From: Paludibacter sp.
GTDB lineage: Bacteria; Bacteroidota; Bacteroidia; Bacteroidales; Paludibacteraceae
Direction: 5' to 3'
Assembly: GCA_031292575.1 (NCBI GenBank)
Contig: JARLGX010000002.1
Coordinates: forward strand, 95,036 to 159,035
DNA: 64,000 bases
Shown here: piece after piece, positions 8,345 to 16,177 of the stretch
How positions within the stretch are numbered: the stretch's first letter is position 1
Layout: each line of letters starts with the position of its first letter
Made by a program: the position numbers and the translations under genes
Notes under the pieces: generated by a model
What the model was told of the DNA's origin: nothing
Seen by the model: only the letters and a program-made list of their open reading frames with translations
The model's database searches: none

Positions 8345-9547
8345 ATGGGAAAAGTACTGATTATCGGCGCCGGAGGCGTGGGAACTGTTGTGGTAAACAA
8401 AGTGGCTCAAAATCCGGATGTATTTACTGAAATCATGTTGGCCAGTCGCACCAAATCAAAATGCGATATCATTGCTGCAGACGTAAAAAAACGTTTTGGC
8501 ATAGAAGTAAAAACAGCTCAAGTGGATGCTGATAACGTACCCGAACTTGTAAAATTGCTCAACGCATATAAACCAGAATTACTTATCAATGTGGCACTTC
8601 CTTATCAGGATCTGACTATTATGGATGCTTGTCTGGAAGCGGGAGTTAATTACCTTGATACGGCTAATTACGAACCTAAAGACGAAGCACATTTCGAATA
8701 TAGCTGGCAATGGGCGTACAAAGAACGGTTTGAAAAAGCTGGTCTGACAGCTATTCTTGGTTGCGGTTTCGACCCGGGCGTAACTAGTATTTATACAGCC
8801 TATGCAGCTAAACATCATTTTGACGAAATTCAATACCTGGATATTGTGGATTGCAATGCAGGTGATCACCATAAAGCTTTTGCAACCAATTTTAATCCTG
8901 AAATTAATATCCGTGAAGTAACTCAACGTGGAAAATACTGGGAAAACGGGCAATGGATTGAAACCGAACCACACGAAATTCACATGCCGTTGAATTATCC
9001 GGAAGTTGGACCAAAAGAATCGTATGTTATTTATCACGAAGAGCTTGAATCGTTGGTGAAAAACTATCCGACTATCAAACGTGCCCGTTTCTGGATGACT
9101 TTCGGACAAGAATATCTGACACACTTGCGTGTTATTCAGAATATCGGTATGGCTCGTATTGATGAAGTGGAATATAACGGACAGAAAATTGTTCCAATCC
9201 AATTCCTGAAAGCTGTTCTTCCTAATCCGGGGGATCTGGGTGAAAACTATACCGGACAAACTTCGATTGGTTGTCGCATTAAAGGATTGAAAGACGGAAA
9301 AGAAACCACCTATTATGTGTACAACAATTGCAGTCACGAAGCAGCTTACAAAGAAACCGGCGCACAGGGTGTAAGTTACACTACCGGTGTTCCTGCCATG
9401 ATTGGTGCTATGATGTTCTTCAAAGGTGAATGGAGTAAAGCCGGTGTTTACAACGTGGAAGAATTCAATCCCAATCCATTTATGGAGCAATTAAATAAAC
9501 AAGGTTTACCTTGGCACGAATTGCATAATATCGATTTGGAGTTGTAA
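8345..9547 (+). CDS. Carboxynorspermidine/carboxyspermidine dehydrogenase
   Basis: A 400-residue saccharopine-dehydrogenase-family protein. A Rossmann motif opens the protein (VLIIGAGGVGTVVVNKVAQ). LGCGFDPGVTSIYTAYAAKHH, near residues 139-158, and the C-terminal domain are typical of CASDH. The known reaction condenses a diamine (putrescine, or diaminopropane) with L-aspartate semialdehyde and reduces the product with NADPH to carboxyspermidine. The next gene is the matching decarboxylase and aguA/aguB lie just upstream, so spermidine is the likely product. Own promoter upstream, and a palindrome separates it from nspC. Confidence 0.92.
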   Translation: MGKVLIIGAGGVGTVVVNKVAQNPDVFTEIMLASRTKSKCDIIAADVKKRFGIEVKTAQVDADNVPELVKLLNAYKPELLINVALPYQDLTIMDACLEAGVNYLDTANYEPKDEAHFEYSWQWAYKERFEKAGLTAILGCGFDPGVTSIYTAYAAKHHFDEIQYLDIVDCNAGDHHKAFATNFNPEINIREVTQRGKYWENGQWIETEPHEIHMPLNYPEVGPKESYVIYHEELESLVKNYPTIKRARFWMTFGQEYLTHLRVIQNIGMARIDEVEYNGQKIVPIQFLKAVLPNPGDLGENYTGQTSIGCRIKGLKDGKETTYYVYNNCSHEAAYKETGAQGVSYTTGVPAMIGAMMFFKGEWSKAGVYNVEEFNPNPFMEQLNKQGLPWHELHNIDLEL

Positions 9548-9592
9548 TTCCAACCTGTTTATTATTATTCGGATGACGCACATTTTATATTT

Positions 9593-9620
9593 GTAGAGAC
9601 GCATTGCAATGCGTCTCTAC
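9593..9620. repeat. Perfect 28-bp palindrome
   Basis: Each 14-base half (GTAGAGACGCATTG and its reverse complement) matches exactly with no loop. It has no T run, so it is unlikely to be an ordinary terminator. It lies 16 nt before the nspC -7 element. Confidence 0.85.
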
Positions 9621-9635
9621 GTGTTTCAAAATCAT

Positions 9636-9643
9636 TATCTTTG
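9636..9643 (+). promoter_or_regulatory. -7 element for nspC
   Basis: TATCTTTG fits TAnnTTTG and ends 18 nt before ATG 9662. It argues against the in-frame start at 9641, which lies inside the element. Confidence 0.5.
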
Positions 9644-9661
9644 CAAACAAAATCAGAAAAA

Positions 9662-10792
9662 ATGGATTATTCTAACATACCTTCCCCATGTTACGTTCTC
9701 GATGAGGTTGCTTTTCGTAAAAATCTGGAATTAATTAAATCAGTAAAGGAACGTGCCGGCGTAGAAATTATACTCGCTTTCAAAGCTTTTGCTATGTGGA
9801 GTGTTTTCCCGATTGTACGCGAATATATTCCGTATTCCACTGCCAGTTCATTAGCAGAGGCACGATTGGCTTTTGAGGAAATGGGAAGCAAAGCGCATAC
9901 TTACGGACCTGCTTACACCGATCGTGAATTCCCCGAAATCATGCGATGCAGCAGTCATATCACGTTCAACTCATTACAGCAGTTTGAGCGGTTTTATCCA
10001 CAAACGCAATTCGAAAATATATCGTGCGGTCTGCGCATTAATCCAGAATTCTCTGATGTGGAAACTGATTTGTACAATCCTTGTGCACCAGGTTCGCGGC
10101 TTGGTGTTGTGGCAGAATTATTGGGCGATAAACTTCCCGACGGCGTAGAAGGATTGCACTTTCATACTCTTTGCGAATCAACCTCTTTCGACCTGGAAAG
10201 AACATTGGCGGTGGTAGAAGAAAAGTTCGGAAAATTCTTTTCGCAAATCAAATGGCTAAACATGGGTGGCGGACATCTTATGACCAAAGAAGGATATGAT
10301 ACCGAACATTTGATTTCGTTGTTGAAAAACTTTAAGGCGAAATACCCGCATCTACAACTCATTCTGGAACCCGGAAGCGCTTTTGCCTGGCGAACCGGTG
10401 TGTTGGTGTCAAGTGTGATAGACATTGTGGAGAACAAAGGTATCAAAACCGCCATGCTCGATGTGTCTTTTGCTTGCCACATGCCCGACTGCCTCGAAAT
10501 GCCTTATAAACCGGCAATTGTTGGTGCCACTAATTTTATTGCTGGTAAACCTACTTATCGGATGGGCGGAAATAGTTGCTTATCAGGCGATTTTTATGGT
10601 GATTGGTCGTTTGATCAGGAATTGAAGATTGGCGACAGGATTGTTTTTGAAGATATGATTCATTACACCATGGTGAAAACAACTATGTTCAACGGCGTTA
10701 CGCATCCAGGCATTGGCATTTGGACAAAAGAAAATGAATTCAAAATGATTCGCGAATTTGGTTACGAAGATTATAAAAACAGAATGTCCTGA
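9662..10792 (+). CDS. nspC: Carboxynorspermidine/carboxyspermidine decarboxylase
   Basis: A 376-residue PLP-dependent, alanine-racemase-fold decarboxylase that removes CO2 from carboxyspermidine (or carboxynorspermidine) as the last step of this spermidine route. The PLP lysine is in IILAFKAFAMW (about K37). LHFHTLCES, MGGGHLMT and EPGSAFAWRTG form the phosphate-binding and active-site region, and GDFYGDWSF is a further family motif. ATG 9662 is chosen because the upstream extension overlaps the promoter. It is preceded by the dehydrogenase on the same strand. Confidence 0.95.
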   Translation: MDYSNIPSPCYVLDEVAFRKNLELIKSVKERAGVEIILAFKAFAMWSVFPIVREYIPYSTASSLAEARLAFEEMGSKAHTYGPAYTDREFPEIMRCSSHITFNSLQQFERFYPQTQFENISCGLRINPEFSDVETDLYNPCAPGSRLGVVAELLGDKLPDGVEGLHFHTLCESTSFDLERTLAVVEEKFGKFFSQIKWLNMGGGHLMTKEGYDTEHLISLLKNFKAKYPHLQLILEPGSAFAWRTGVLVSSVIDIVENKGIKTAMLDVSFACHMPDCLEMPYKPAIVGATNFIAGKPTYRMGGNSCLSGDFYGDWSFDQELKIGDRIVFEDMIHYTMVKTTMFNGVTHPGIGIWTKENEFKMIREFGYEDYKNRMS

Positions 10793-10874
10793 GTAATTAA
10801 TAAATTAGATAAAATGAAATCTGACCATAAAGTCTGCAACACTAATTGAAATTCTCGTAACTCGTATCTATAAT

Positions 10875-11243
10875 ATGAAACTTCTTGGAAATATCATTTG
10901 GCTACTTTTCGGTGGAATCATTATTTCCATCGAATACCTTATTTCGAGCATTCTTTTGATGGTAACCATTATTGGAATTCCGTTCGGACTTCAAACGTTG
11001 AAATTAGCAATATTGGCTTTATGGCCTTTTGGTGCTGAAATAAGAATGAAACCTGGCAATCCGGGTTGTATTTCAACTTTAATGAATGTAATCTGGATTT
11101 TTATTGGTGGCATTTGGATAGCTCTGACTCATCTGGTTTTTGGTGTTCTGTTTGCTATTACTATTATCGGAATTCCTTTTGCTTTGCAGCATTTCAAACT
11201 TGCTGCGTTGGCTTTGACTCCGTTTGGCCGGGAAATTGTATAA
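10875..11243 (+). CDS. YccF-family inner-membrane protein
   Basis: A 122-residue membrane protein made of two related halves. Each contains a hydrophobic stretch and the signature IIGIPFGLQTLKLA or IIGIPFALQHFKLA, followed by a WPFG or TPFG motif. This is the YccF (DUF307) pattern, a family of unknown function. It ends 17 nt before the LytTR regulator, so the two are probably co-transcribed. Confidence 0.85.
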   Translation: MKLLGNIIWLLFGGIIISIEYLISSILLMVTIIGIPFGLQTLKLAILALWPFGAEIRMKPGNPGCISTLMNVIWIFIGGIWIALTHLVFGVLFAITIIGIPFALQHFKLAALALTPFGREIV

Positions 11244-11260
11244 CTGATCAATAGAAAGTT

Positions 11261-12115
11261 ATGATAAAAGAATACTTACACCAACCTTACCCGTTTGCTC
11301 AAAGCCGTTGGAAAGTGATCATTTCTATCAGTTTGTTCATTGCCTTTTTTATGCTGGTTTTTCAACCGTTTGGTTTGTCATCCTACAATGACAAATTACG
11401 GATTTACTTTGAGGCTGGATATGGCGTAGTTACATTAGTAGTTTTAATATTTAATTTAATAGCACTTCCTCTTTTAATTAAAGATTGGTTTTTAGTTCGC
11501 GAATGGAATGTTCTAAATCAAATTGTTTGGCAAATATGGATTCTGTTTTCAATTGGGTTAGTCAATTTCCTTTATTCAACTGCCTTTCTTAGTTTTACAA
11601 ATGGGTTTTATGCATTTCTTGTTTTTCAGCTCTACACACTTGTGGTAGGTGTGATACCAATTTTGATCATTACAATTCTTCATCAAAATGCAATGCTTTC
11701 GCAGAACCTGAAGTTAGCCAATGAGATGAATAATGATTTGAATTCTACGAAAGAATTGCTTCAGTTGGATGAAAAAGTTTGTATTATGGCAGAGAATAAC
11801 AAAGACAAACTGGAGGTAAATTTGTCCGATTTTATTTATATTGCCTCAACCGGAAATTACATCCAGATTTTCTTTCTGAAGGACAATGAATTAAAGAATG
11901 TATTGTTGCGGAATACCTTGAAACAAGCTGAAGAGCAGCTGAAGAATTGTCATTCAATCGTTAAATGCCACAGGGCATTTTTGGTCAATAAAAATAAGAT
12001 TGTTCGAGTAAAAGGTAATTCGCAAGGATTACGGTTGGTTTTGAATGATACGGATGAAGAAATCCCTGTTTCAAAAAGTTATTCAAAAGATTTGAAACAA
12101 GCTGTGAATAACTGA
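11261..12115 (+). CDS. Membrane-anchored LytTR-family transcriptional regulator
   Basis: A 284-residue protein with four hydrophobic helices in the first half (about 18-38, 50-68, 83-103, 113-137). A short linker leads to a C-terminal LytTR DNA-binding domain (about 170-275; LSDFIYIASTGNYIQIFF, CHRAFLVNKNKIVRVKGNSQ). There is no receiver domain, so the signal is presumably sensed at the membrane or by a partner. It follows the YccF gene closely. The next gene encodes a small GIFS-repeat membrane protein with its own consensus promoter and could be a target. Confidence 0.88.
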   Translation: MIKEYLHQPYPFAQSRWKVIISISLFIAFFMLVFQPFGLSSYNDKLRIYFEAGYGVVTLVVLIFNLIALPLLIKDWFLVREWNVLNQIVWQIWILFSIGLVNFLYSTAFLSFTNGFYAFLVFQLYTLVVGVIPILIITILHQNAMLSQNLKLANEMNNDLNSTKELLQLDEKVCIMAENNKDKLEVNLSDFIYIASTGNYIQIFFLKDNELKNVLLRNTLKQAEEQLKNCHSIVKCHRAFLVNKNKIVRVKGNSQGLRLVLNDTDEEIPVSKSYSKDLKQAVNN

Positions 12116-12200
12116 TTATATATTCTTTTATCCCAAAAATGCCATTTTCGTCACTCACCTTTGTATTTCATCACAAAAAACAGCCTTCTATCCCTAAAGT

Positions 12201-12231
12201 TTTGAAGCCAAAATGTTTTATAATATGTTTG
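12201..12231 (+). promoter_or_regulatory. Consensus Bacteroidota sigma-70-type promoter
   Basis: TTTG (12201-12204), a 19-nt spacer and TATGTTTG (12224-12231) match the -33/-7 consensus exactly. They lie 55 nt upstream of the ATG at 12287. Confidence 0.7.
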
Positions 12232-12286
12232 TATCGTAATTCAAGCGATTACAAATCAATTATATAAACACTAAAAACTTTTTAAA

Positions 12287-12583
12287 ATGAAAAAACATTG
12301 GATTCTTTTACTTGCCACTACCTTGTTGATAGTTGGAGTAGTTTTAAATGCCATTTATGGTGGACTTTTCAGTTCAGGTACACACAGTTTTAATTATTTT
12401 GCTGCCGGCGATTATGCCATGGGTGTTTTTGCTGCGGGTGAATTCTCAATTGGAATTTTCTCAGCAGGAATTTTCTCTGTCGGGATTTTTTCGATTGGAA
12501 TTTTTAATGTAGGGCTTTATGCATTAGGATTTTTTCTGTTTGCGTGGAAGAAAAAATATCCAAAGTTAGGAGTAAATAACTAA
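12287..12583 (+). CDS. Small membrane protein with GIFS-type glycine repeats
   Basis: A 98-residue protein. An N-terminal hydrophobic segment (WILLLATTLLIVGVVLNAIY) is followed by tandem five-residue units with glycine first and an aromatic third (GVFAA, GEFSI, GIFSA, GIFSV, GIFSI, GIFNV) from about residue 43 to 80. The tail is basic (AWKKKYPK). I do not recognise a named family and assign no function. It has its own consensus promoter and terminator, and follows the membrane LytTR regulator. Confidence 0.7.
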   Translation: MKKHWILLLATTLLIVGVVLNAIYGGLFSSGTHSFNYFAAGDYAMGVFAAGEFSIGIFSAGIFSVGIFSIGIFNVGLYALGFFLFAWKKKYPKLGVNN

Positions 12584-12599
12584 GCGGATATATCTGTAA

Positions 12600-12651
12600 A
12601 ACTAAGCGGATTTGATTTCAAATGAAGTCAAACCCGTTTAGTTGTTTTTTT
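12600..12651 (+). terminator. Terminator after the GIFS-repeat gene
   Basis: AACTAAGCGGATTTGA (12600-12615) pairs with TCAAACCCGTTTAGTT (12628-12643) with two mismatches, followed by GTTTTTTT. The sequence AACTAAGCGGAT is also directly repeated at 12588-12599. Confidence 0.8.
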
Positions 12652-12656
12652 GATTT

Positions 12657-13574
12657 TTAAATATCAATGCGCTTTTTCCCAACTCCATCGTCAACAATTA
12701 CCTGTTCGGGAGGTAGTAATAAAACCGATGGATTATTGAGAATTTTTTCAAGCATTCGCATGGTTGAAGCATAATAAAAGCCGTCGCAAATACGCTCGTC
12801 AAGCACAAATTTCAACGTGATAGTTCGAACTGATTTTATTGTTCCATCGTTGTTTACAACATTCTTTTTTGTTTTTTTCCCCATGGATGCAAACATGCTG
12901 CAAGTTCCAAATTCGTACAAATGGTGGTAAATGGATTCAATGCCAATTGACCCAAGATTAGTCAGAAAAAGACTTGTGTGGAATGGGCTTGCTTCAAAGA
13001 AGAGCTTAGGCATGATGCCAATCTTGTCTAATAACTTTATAAAAAAAATGACCGAACGCAGTAGAATATCAGGCAAATAACCCATAATTTTTGAAATAGA
13101 ATCGGACGAGTTTTCCTGTCCTACTTGCTGATTGTTTTCCAGTTCCAGTTTGGTCTTTCTCACTATGTCCTGCAAGGTGTCTGTAGGCAAAAAGTACGGT
13201 TTGACTACAGTTTCTTCACCTTCATCGGTCATCGAACGTTTAATGGCGATAGAGAAACTTACATGATTGCGGGCAAATATTTTATTCCAAACAATAAAGC
13301 GGTTTATATATGGGCGTTGCGAGATGAGTCGAACCAGTGAAGCCATTACCACATGCATTAGAGAAAGATTTGGAATGTCCTCTTTGTGTTTCCGTATAAA
13401 ATCTTCCACTGTGTCAATGGGAATCTTTACTTCAAAAAACACTTCTGAATCAACACGCTTTGGAAGAATAAATGGAACAACAGAAAAAAGCGGGTCAACT
13501 TTTCGTACCCGCCAACCATCATACCTATCGCCCAAACTCCAACGGTAATACTTCAATTTATTTAATTTGTCCAT
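12657..13574 (-). CDS. E2-like/chloramphenicol acetyltransferase-fold protein with altered active site
   Basis: A 305-residue protein related to the catalytic domain of 2-oxoacid dehydrogenase E2 acyltransferases and CAT. The family motif DHRxxDG near the C terminus appears as DERICDGFYYA (about residue 260), so the catalytic His is replaced by Glu. There is no lipoyl domain. The central part is hydrophobic (DILLRSVIFFIKLLDKIG). A SIGIESIYHH segment corresponds to the normal E2 loop. It may bind rather than transfer acyl groups, or use another base. It converges on the GIFS gene and is downstream of recQ. Confidence 0.72.
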   Translation of the reverse strand: MDKLNKLKYYRWSLGDRYDGWRVRKVDPLFSVVPFILPKRVDSEVFFEVKIPIDTVEDFIRKHKEDIPNLSLMHVVMASLVRLISQRPYINRFIVWNKIFARNHVSFSIAIKRSMTDEGEETVVKPYFLPTDTLQDIVRKTKLELENNQQVGQENSSDSISKIMGYLPDILLRSVIFFIKLLDKIGIMPKLFFEASPFHTSLFLTNLGSIGIESIYHHLYEFGTCSMFASMGKKTKKNVVNNDGTIKSVRTITLKFVLDERICDGFYYASTMRMLEKILNNPSVLLLPPEQVIVDDGVGKKRIDI

Positions 13575-13675
13575 TAATTCAGATATTTCAGTTTAAAAGT
13601 TTCAAAGATACGCATTTTTTATTAATGATTGCAACTTTGTGATTACTCCAATTCATTGGTTTCTAATTAAACGAT

Positions 13676-15589
13676 TTACAATTTCCCTGTATAATTTAAA
13701 CTTAGTTTCATGTTCTGATTTTCAACTACCTGTCCGTTATCTATCATAAATCGTATAACTTCCAAAACCTTAGCTTCCTTGAATGGAATTTTCTTTATTA
13801 AAGTGTTTATGGTCAATTCGTCCGTTGTTAGCCCTTGTCGTATTGCTAATTGAATGATTTCAAAATCATCAGTTGAAACCTGAGTTTCTTTTTTCTTCAG
13901 GCAAATATCACATTTTCCGCAAGGTAGCGTGTTTTTTTCTCCAAAATAAGAGAGCAGCATCTGACTCCGACAAATATTCTCTTCTTGTGCGTAATCCAGC
14001 ACATTTTTTATCCTTAAAATATAGCGTTCACGACGATCATCGTAAGCTTCTTTGCCGAGTACAATCCGTTCGGTGGCTTCACGTTCCCGAATAAATGTGA
14101 GGAAAGGCGTTTTCTTTCGTGGAATATATTGGATAATATGTTCTTTAGCCAAACCTACCAATTGTTCGTATACCTGATCATGTGTCCATTCCAGTCGTTT
14201 TGCCAGTGTGTCTTCGTTAATGGCAGCCAGGTCGGTAAACAAGCCGGTGTATGACCGGAGTAAGATGTGAATCAATCGGTCTTGTTCTACAGTTTGTTTG
14301 GTTTTGTACAAATCATCTTTACCAATTATAAAAAGCACCCGTGACGAGCTGTCCTGTTCGTCGGTAAGTTCAATGTATCCAGCTTGTTGTAGTATTTTTA
14401 AACAATTGTATGAAATCAGAATGGGAAGTTTAAATTTGGTACAAAAATCGGCAATGTCAAAAGCAAAAACCTTATCCAATCCCGATCCAACGCCCACTTC
14501 TAAATAATTTCCCAATGCTTCGTATACTTTTACCACCATTTCCTTTCCGGGAAAACTATCCGAAACGCGCTTCCGCATTTTTACGGCATCACCATTGTTG
14601 TAAAGTAAGACAGCATAGGCTTTTTGCTCATCCCTGCCGGCTCTACCGGCTTCCTGAAAGTATGCTTCCAACGAATCGGGTAAATCCATGTGCACAACCG
14701 TTCGTACTTCGGCTTTGTCTATTCCCATCCCGAAGGCATTGGTAGACACAATTACACGTGTTTCGCCCGATTTCCATCGGGCTTGCCTGGCATCTTTGGT
14801 TTCATTTTTTAGTCCGGCATGGAAATTTTCGGCCGGAATTCCATTTTGATTCAAAAAATCAGCAATTTCTTTTGTCTTCTTTCGATTACGGACATAAACC
14901 ACCGAAGTTCCCAAAACATTATTTAAAATTTTAAGTAGGTTTTCATCCTTATTTTCAGCCGTTCGTACCACGTAAGCAAGATTGGAGCGATGAAAACTTT
15001 TCTGAAAGAGATTTTTTTCTTTAAAATGAAGTTGAGTTTGAATATCTTCCACTACTTCGGGTGTGGCAGTGGCGGTAAGTGCCAATACAGGAACATTCGG
15101 CAAAAGCTCTCTGACCTCGGCAATGCGCAGGTAAGACGGACGAAAATCGTAGCCCCATTGCGAGATGCAATGCGACTCGTCCACAGCAATCATACAAACT
15201 GTTGCTTGCTTGATTTTTTCCATGAAAATGGGCGTTGCCAAGCGTTCGGGCGAAACATAAAGGAATTTATATGCTTCGAAAACGGCATTATCGAGTGTCA
15301 GTAGTATCTCATTGTGCGACATTCCCGAATAAATAGCTGCGGCAGCAATTCCAAGGGTTTTCAGGTTATCCACCTGGTCTTTCATTAGAGCAATAAGCGG
15401 TGTAACCACTACACAGAGTCCTTCCATGGCCAGCGTTGGCACTTGAAAAGTCAATGACTTGCCACCACCCGTTGGCATCAATCCAAGCGTATCTTTTCCG
15501 GCAGCAATGCTACGGATAATATCGCCCTGAAGTTCGCGAAAGTTATCGTAGCCCCAGTATTGCTTTAGAATGTCGAGGTATTGTTGCAT
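13676..15589 (-). CDS. recQ: ATP-dependent DNA helicase RecQ
   Basis: A 637-residue 3'-5' helicase for recombination and replication-fork repair. Walker A is MPTGGGKSLTFQVP (about 38). Motif II is VDESHCISQWGYDFRPSY (about 137), with DESH in place of DEAH. Motifs V and VI are AFGMGIDKAEVRTV and QEAGRAGRDEQKAY. The RecQ-Ct zinc site CRSQMLLSYFGE...CGKCDIC is intact (about 545-570). No clear HRDC domain follows; the C terminus is short. The gene lies alone on the minus strand. Confidence 0.96.
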   Translation of the reverse strand: MQQYLDILKQYWGYDNFRELQGDIIRSIAAGKDTLGLMPTGGGKSLTFQVPTLAMEGLCVVVTPLIALMKDQVDNLKTLGIAAAAIYSGMSHNEILLTLDNAVFEAYKFLYVSPERLATPIFMEKIKQATVCMIAVDESHCISQWGYDFRPSYLRIAEVRELLPNVPVLALTATATPEVVEDIQTQLHFKEKNLFQKSFHRSNLAYVVRTAENKDENLLKILNNVLGTSVVYVRNRKKTKEIADFLNQNGIPAENFHAGLKNETKDARQARWKSGETRVIVSTNAFGMGIDKAEVRTVVHMDLPDSLEAYFQEAGRAGRDEQKAYAVLLYNNGDAVKMRKRVSDSFPGKEMVVKVYEALGNYLEVGVGSGLDKVFAFDIADFCTKFKLPILISYNCLKILQQAGYIELTDEQDSSSRVLFIIGKDDLYKTKQTVEQDRLIHILLRSYTGLFTDLAAINEDTLAKRLEWTHDQVYEQLVGLAKEHIIQYIPRKKTPFLTFIREREATERIVLGKEAYDDRRERYILRIKNVLDYAQEENICRSQMLLSYFGEKNTLPCGKCDICLKKKETQVSTDDFEIIQLAIRQGLTTDELTINTLIKKIPFKEAKVLEVIRFMIDNGQVVENQNMKLSLNYTGKL

Positions 15590-15677
15590 TTTATTTTCCG
15601 CTGATTAAGTGGATTGGAGATGAAAATAATCAAGTTTAGCGAAAACAAAAATACGAATAAGATTTTAATAAACCTCG

Positions 15678-15760
15678 AATGAGCATCAAGCTCATTCAAG
15701 AGTTTAGCGTTTCTTTTTATAAACAATAGTGGGAATGCGATTTTGACCCGCATCCCCACT
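15678..15760 (-). terminator. Stem-loops downstream of the bfd-like gene
   Basis: AGTGGGAATGCG (15728-15739) pairs with CGCATCCCCACT (15749-15760) with one wobble. A second palindrome, GAATGAGC-ATCAA-GCTCATTC, lies near 15678-15698. Read on the minus strand they follow the small bfd-like gene. The T run is weak. Confidence 0.45.
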
Positions 15761-15808
15761 AAACCTATAAATGCAAGGAAACAATTTTGTTTCCTCTTTA
15801 TCTGTTAT

Positions 15809-15991
15809 TTAATTCTCTTTTACTTCTTTCAATACTTGCTGAACATCTTCGGTACAGCTTCCGCAGGCTTTATCCAAATGAAACTCTTTGTTTATCTGAT
15901 CCGTTGTTTTCAAGCCTTTTTCTTTGATTGCGTGTTCAATTGTAGACCGATGTACATCATTGCAACCGCAAATAATAGGATCTCCTGTCAT
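15809..15991 (-). CDS. Bfd-like [2Fe-2S]-binding protein
   Basis: A 60-residue protein matching the bacterioferritin-associated ferredoxin fold. Four Cys in the order CGC (residues 8 and 10) and CGSC (about 43 and 46) are the cluster ligands. In the known family, Bfd reduces and releases iron from bacterioferritin, and similar domains occur as subunits of other redox enzymes. No bacterioferritin gene is in the window, so the partner is unknown. Confidence 0.85.
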   Translation of the reverse strand: MTGDPIICGCNDVHRSTIEHAIKEKGLKTTDQINKEFHLDKACGSCTEDVQQVLKEVKEN

Positions 15992-16117
15992 GATTATAAT
16001 TATTTAGTTTAACAATGTCCAAACTCTGTTTTTTTGTTTGGATACAGCATAACAATCTATATTTAAAATGGTTTTGGTTATTGAAGTATTTTAAATGATA
16101 TGGAGGATAAATTATAC

Positions 16118-16153
16118 AAAAGCCGAAATGAGAATAATTTCATTCCGGCTTTA
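16118..16153 (-). terminator. Terminator of the double TonB-C gene
   Basis: AAAGCCG..AATGA and TTTCATTCCGGCTTT form a hairpin. On the minus strand it lies 25 nt past the stop codon at 16178 and is followed by TTTTGTATAATTT. Confidence 0.7.
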
Positions 16154-16177
16154 TTTTGGTTATTTAAAGTGTTTATT

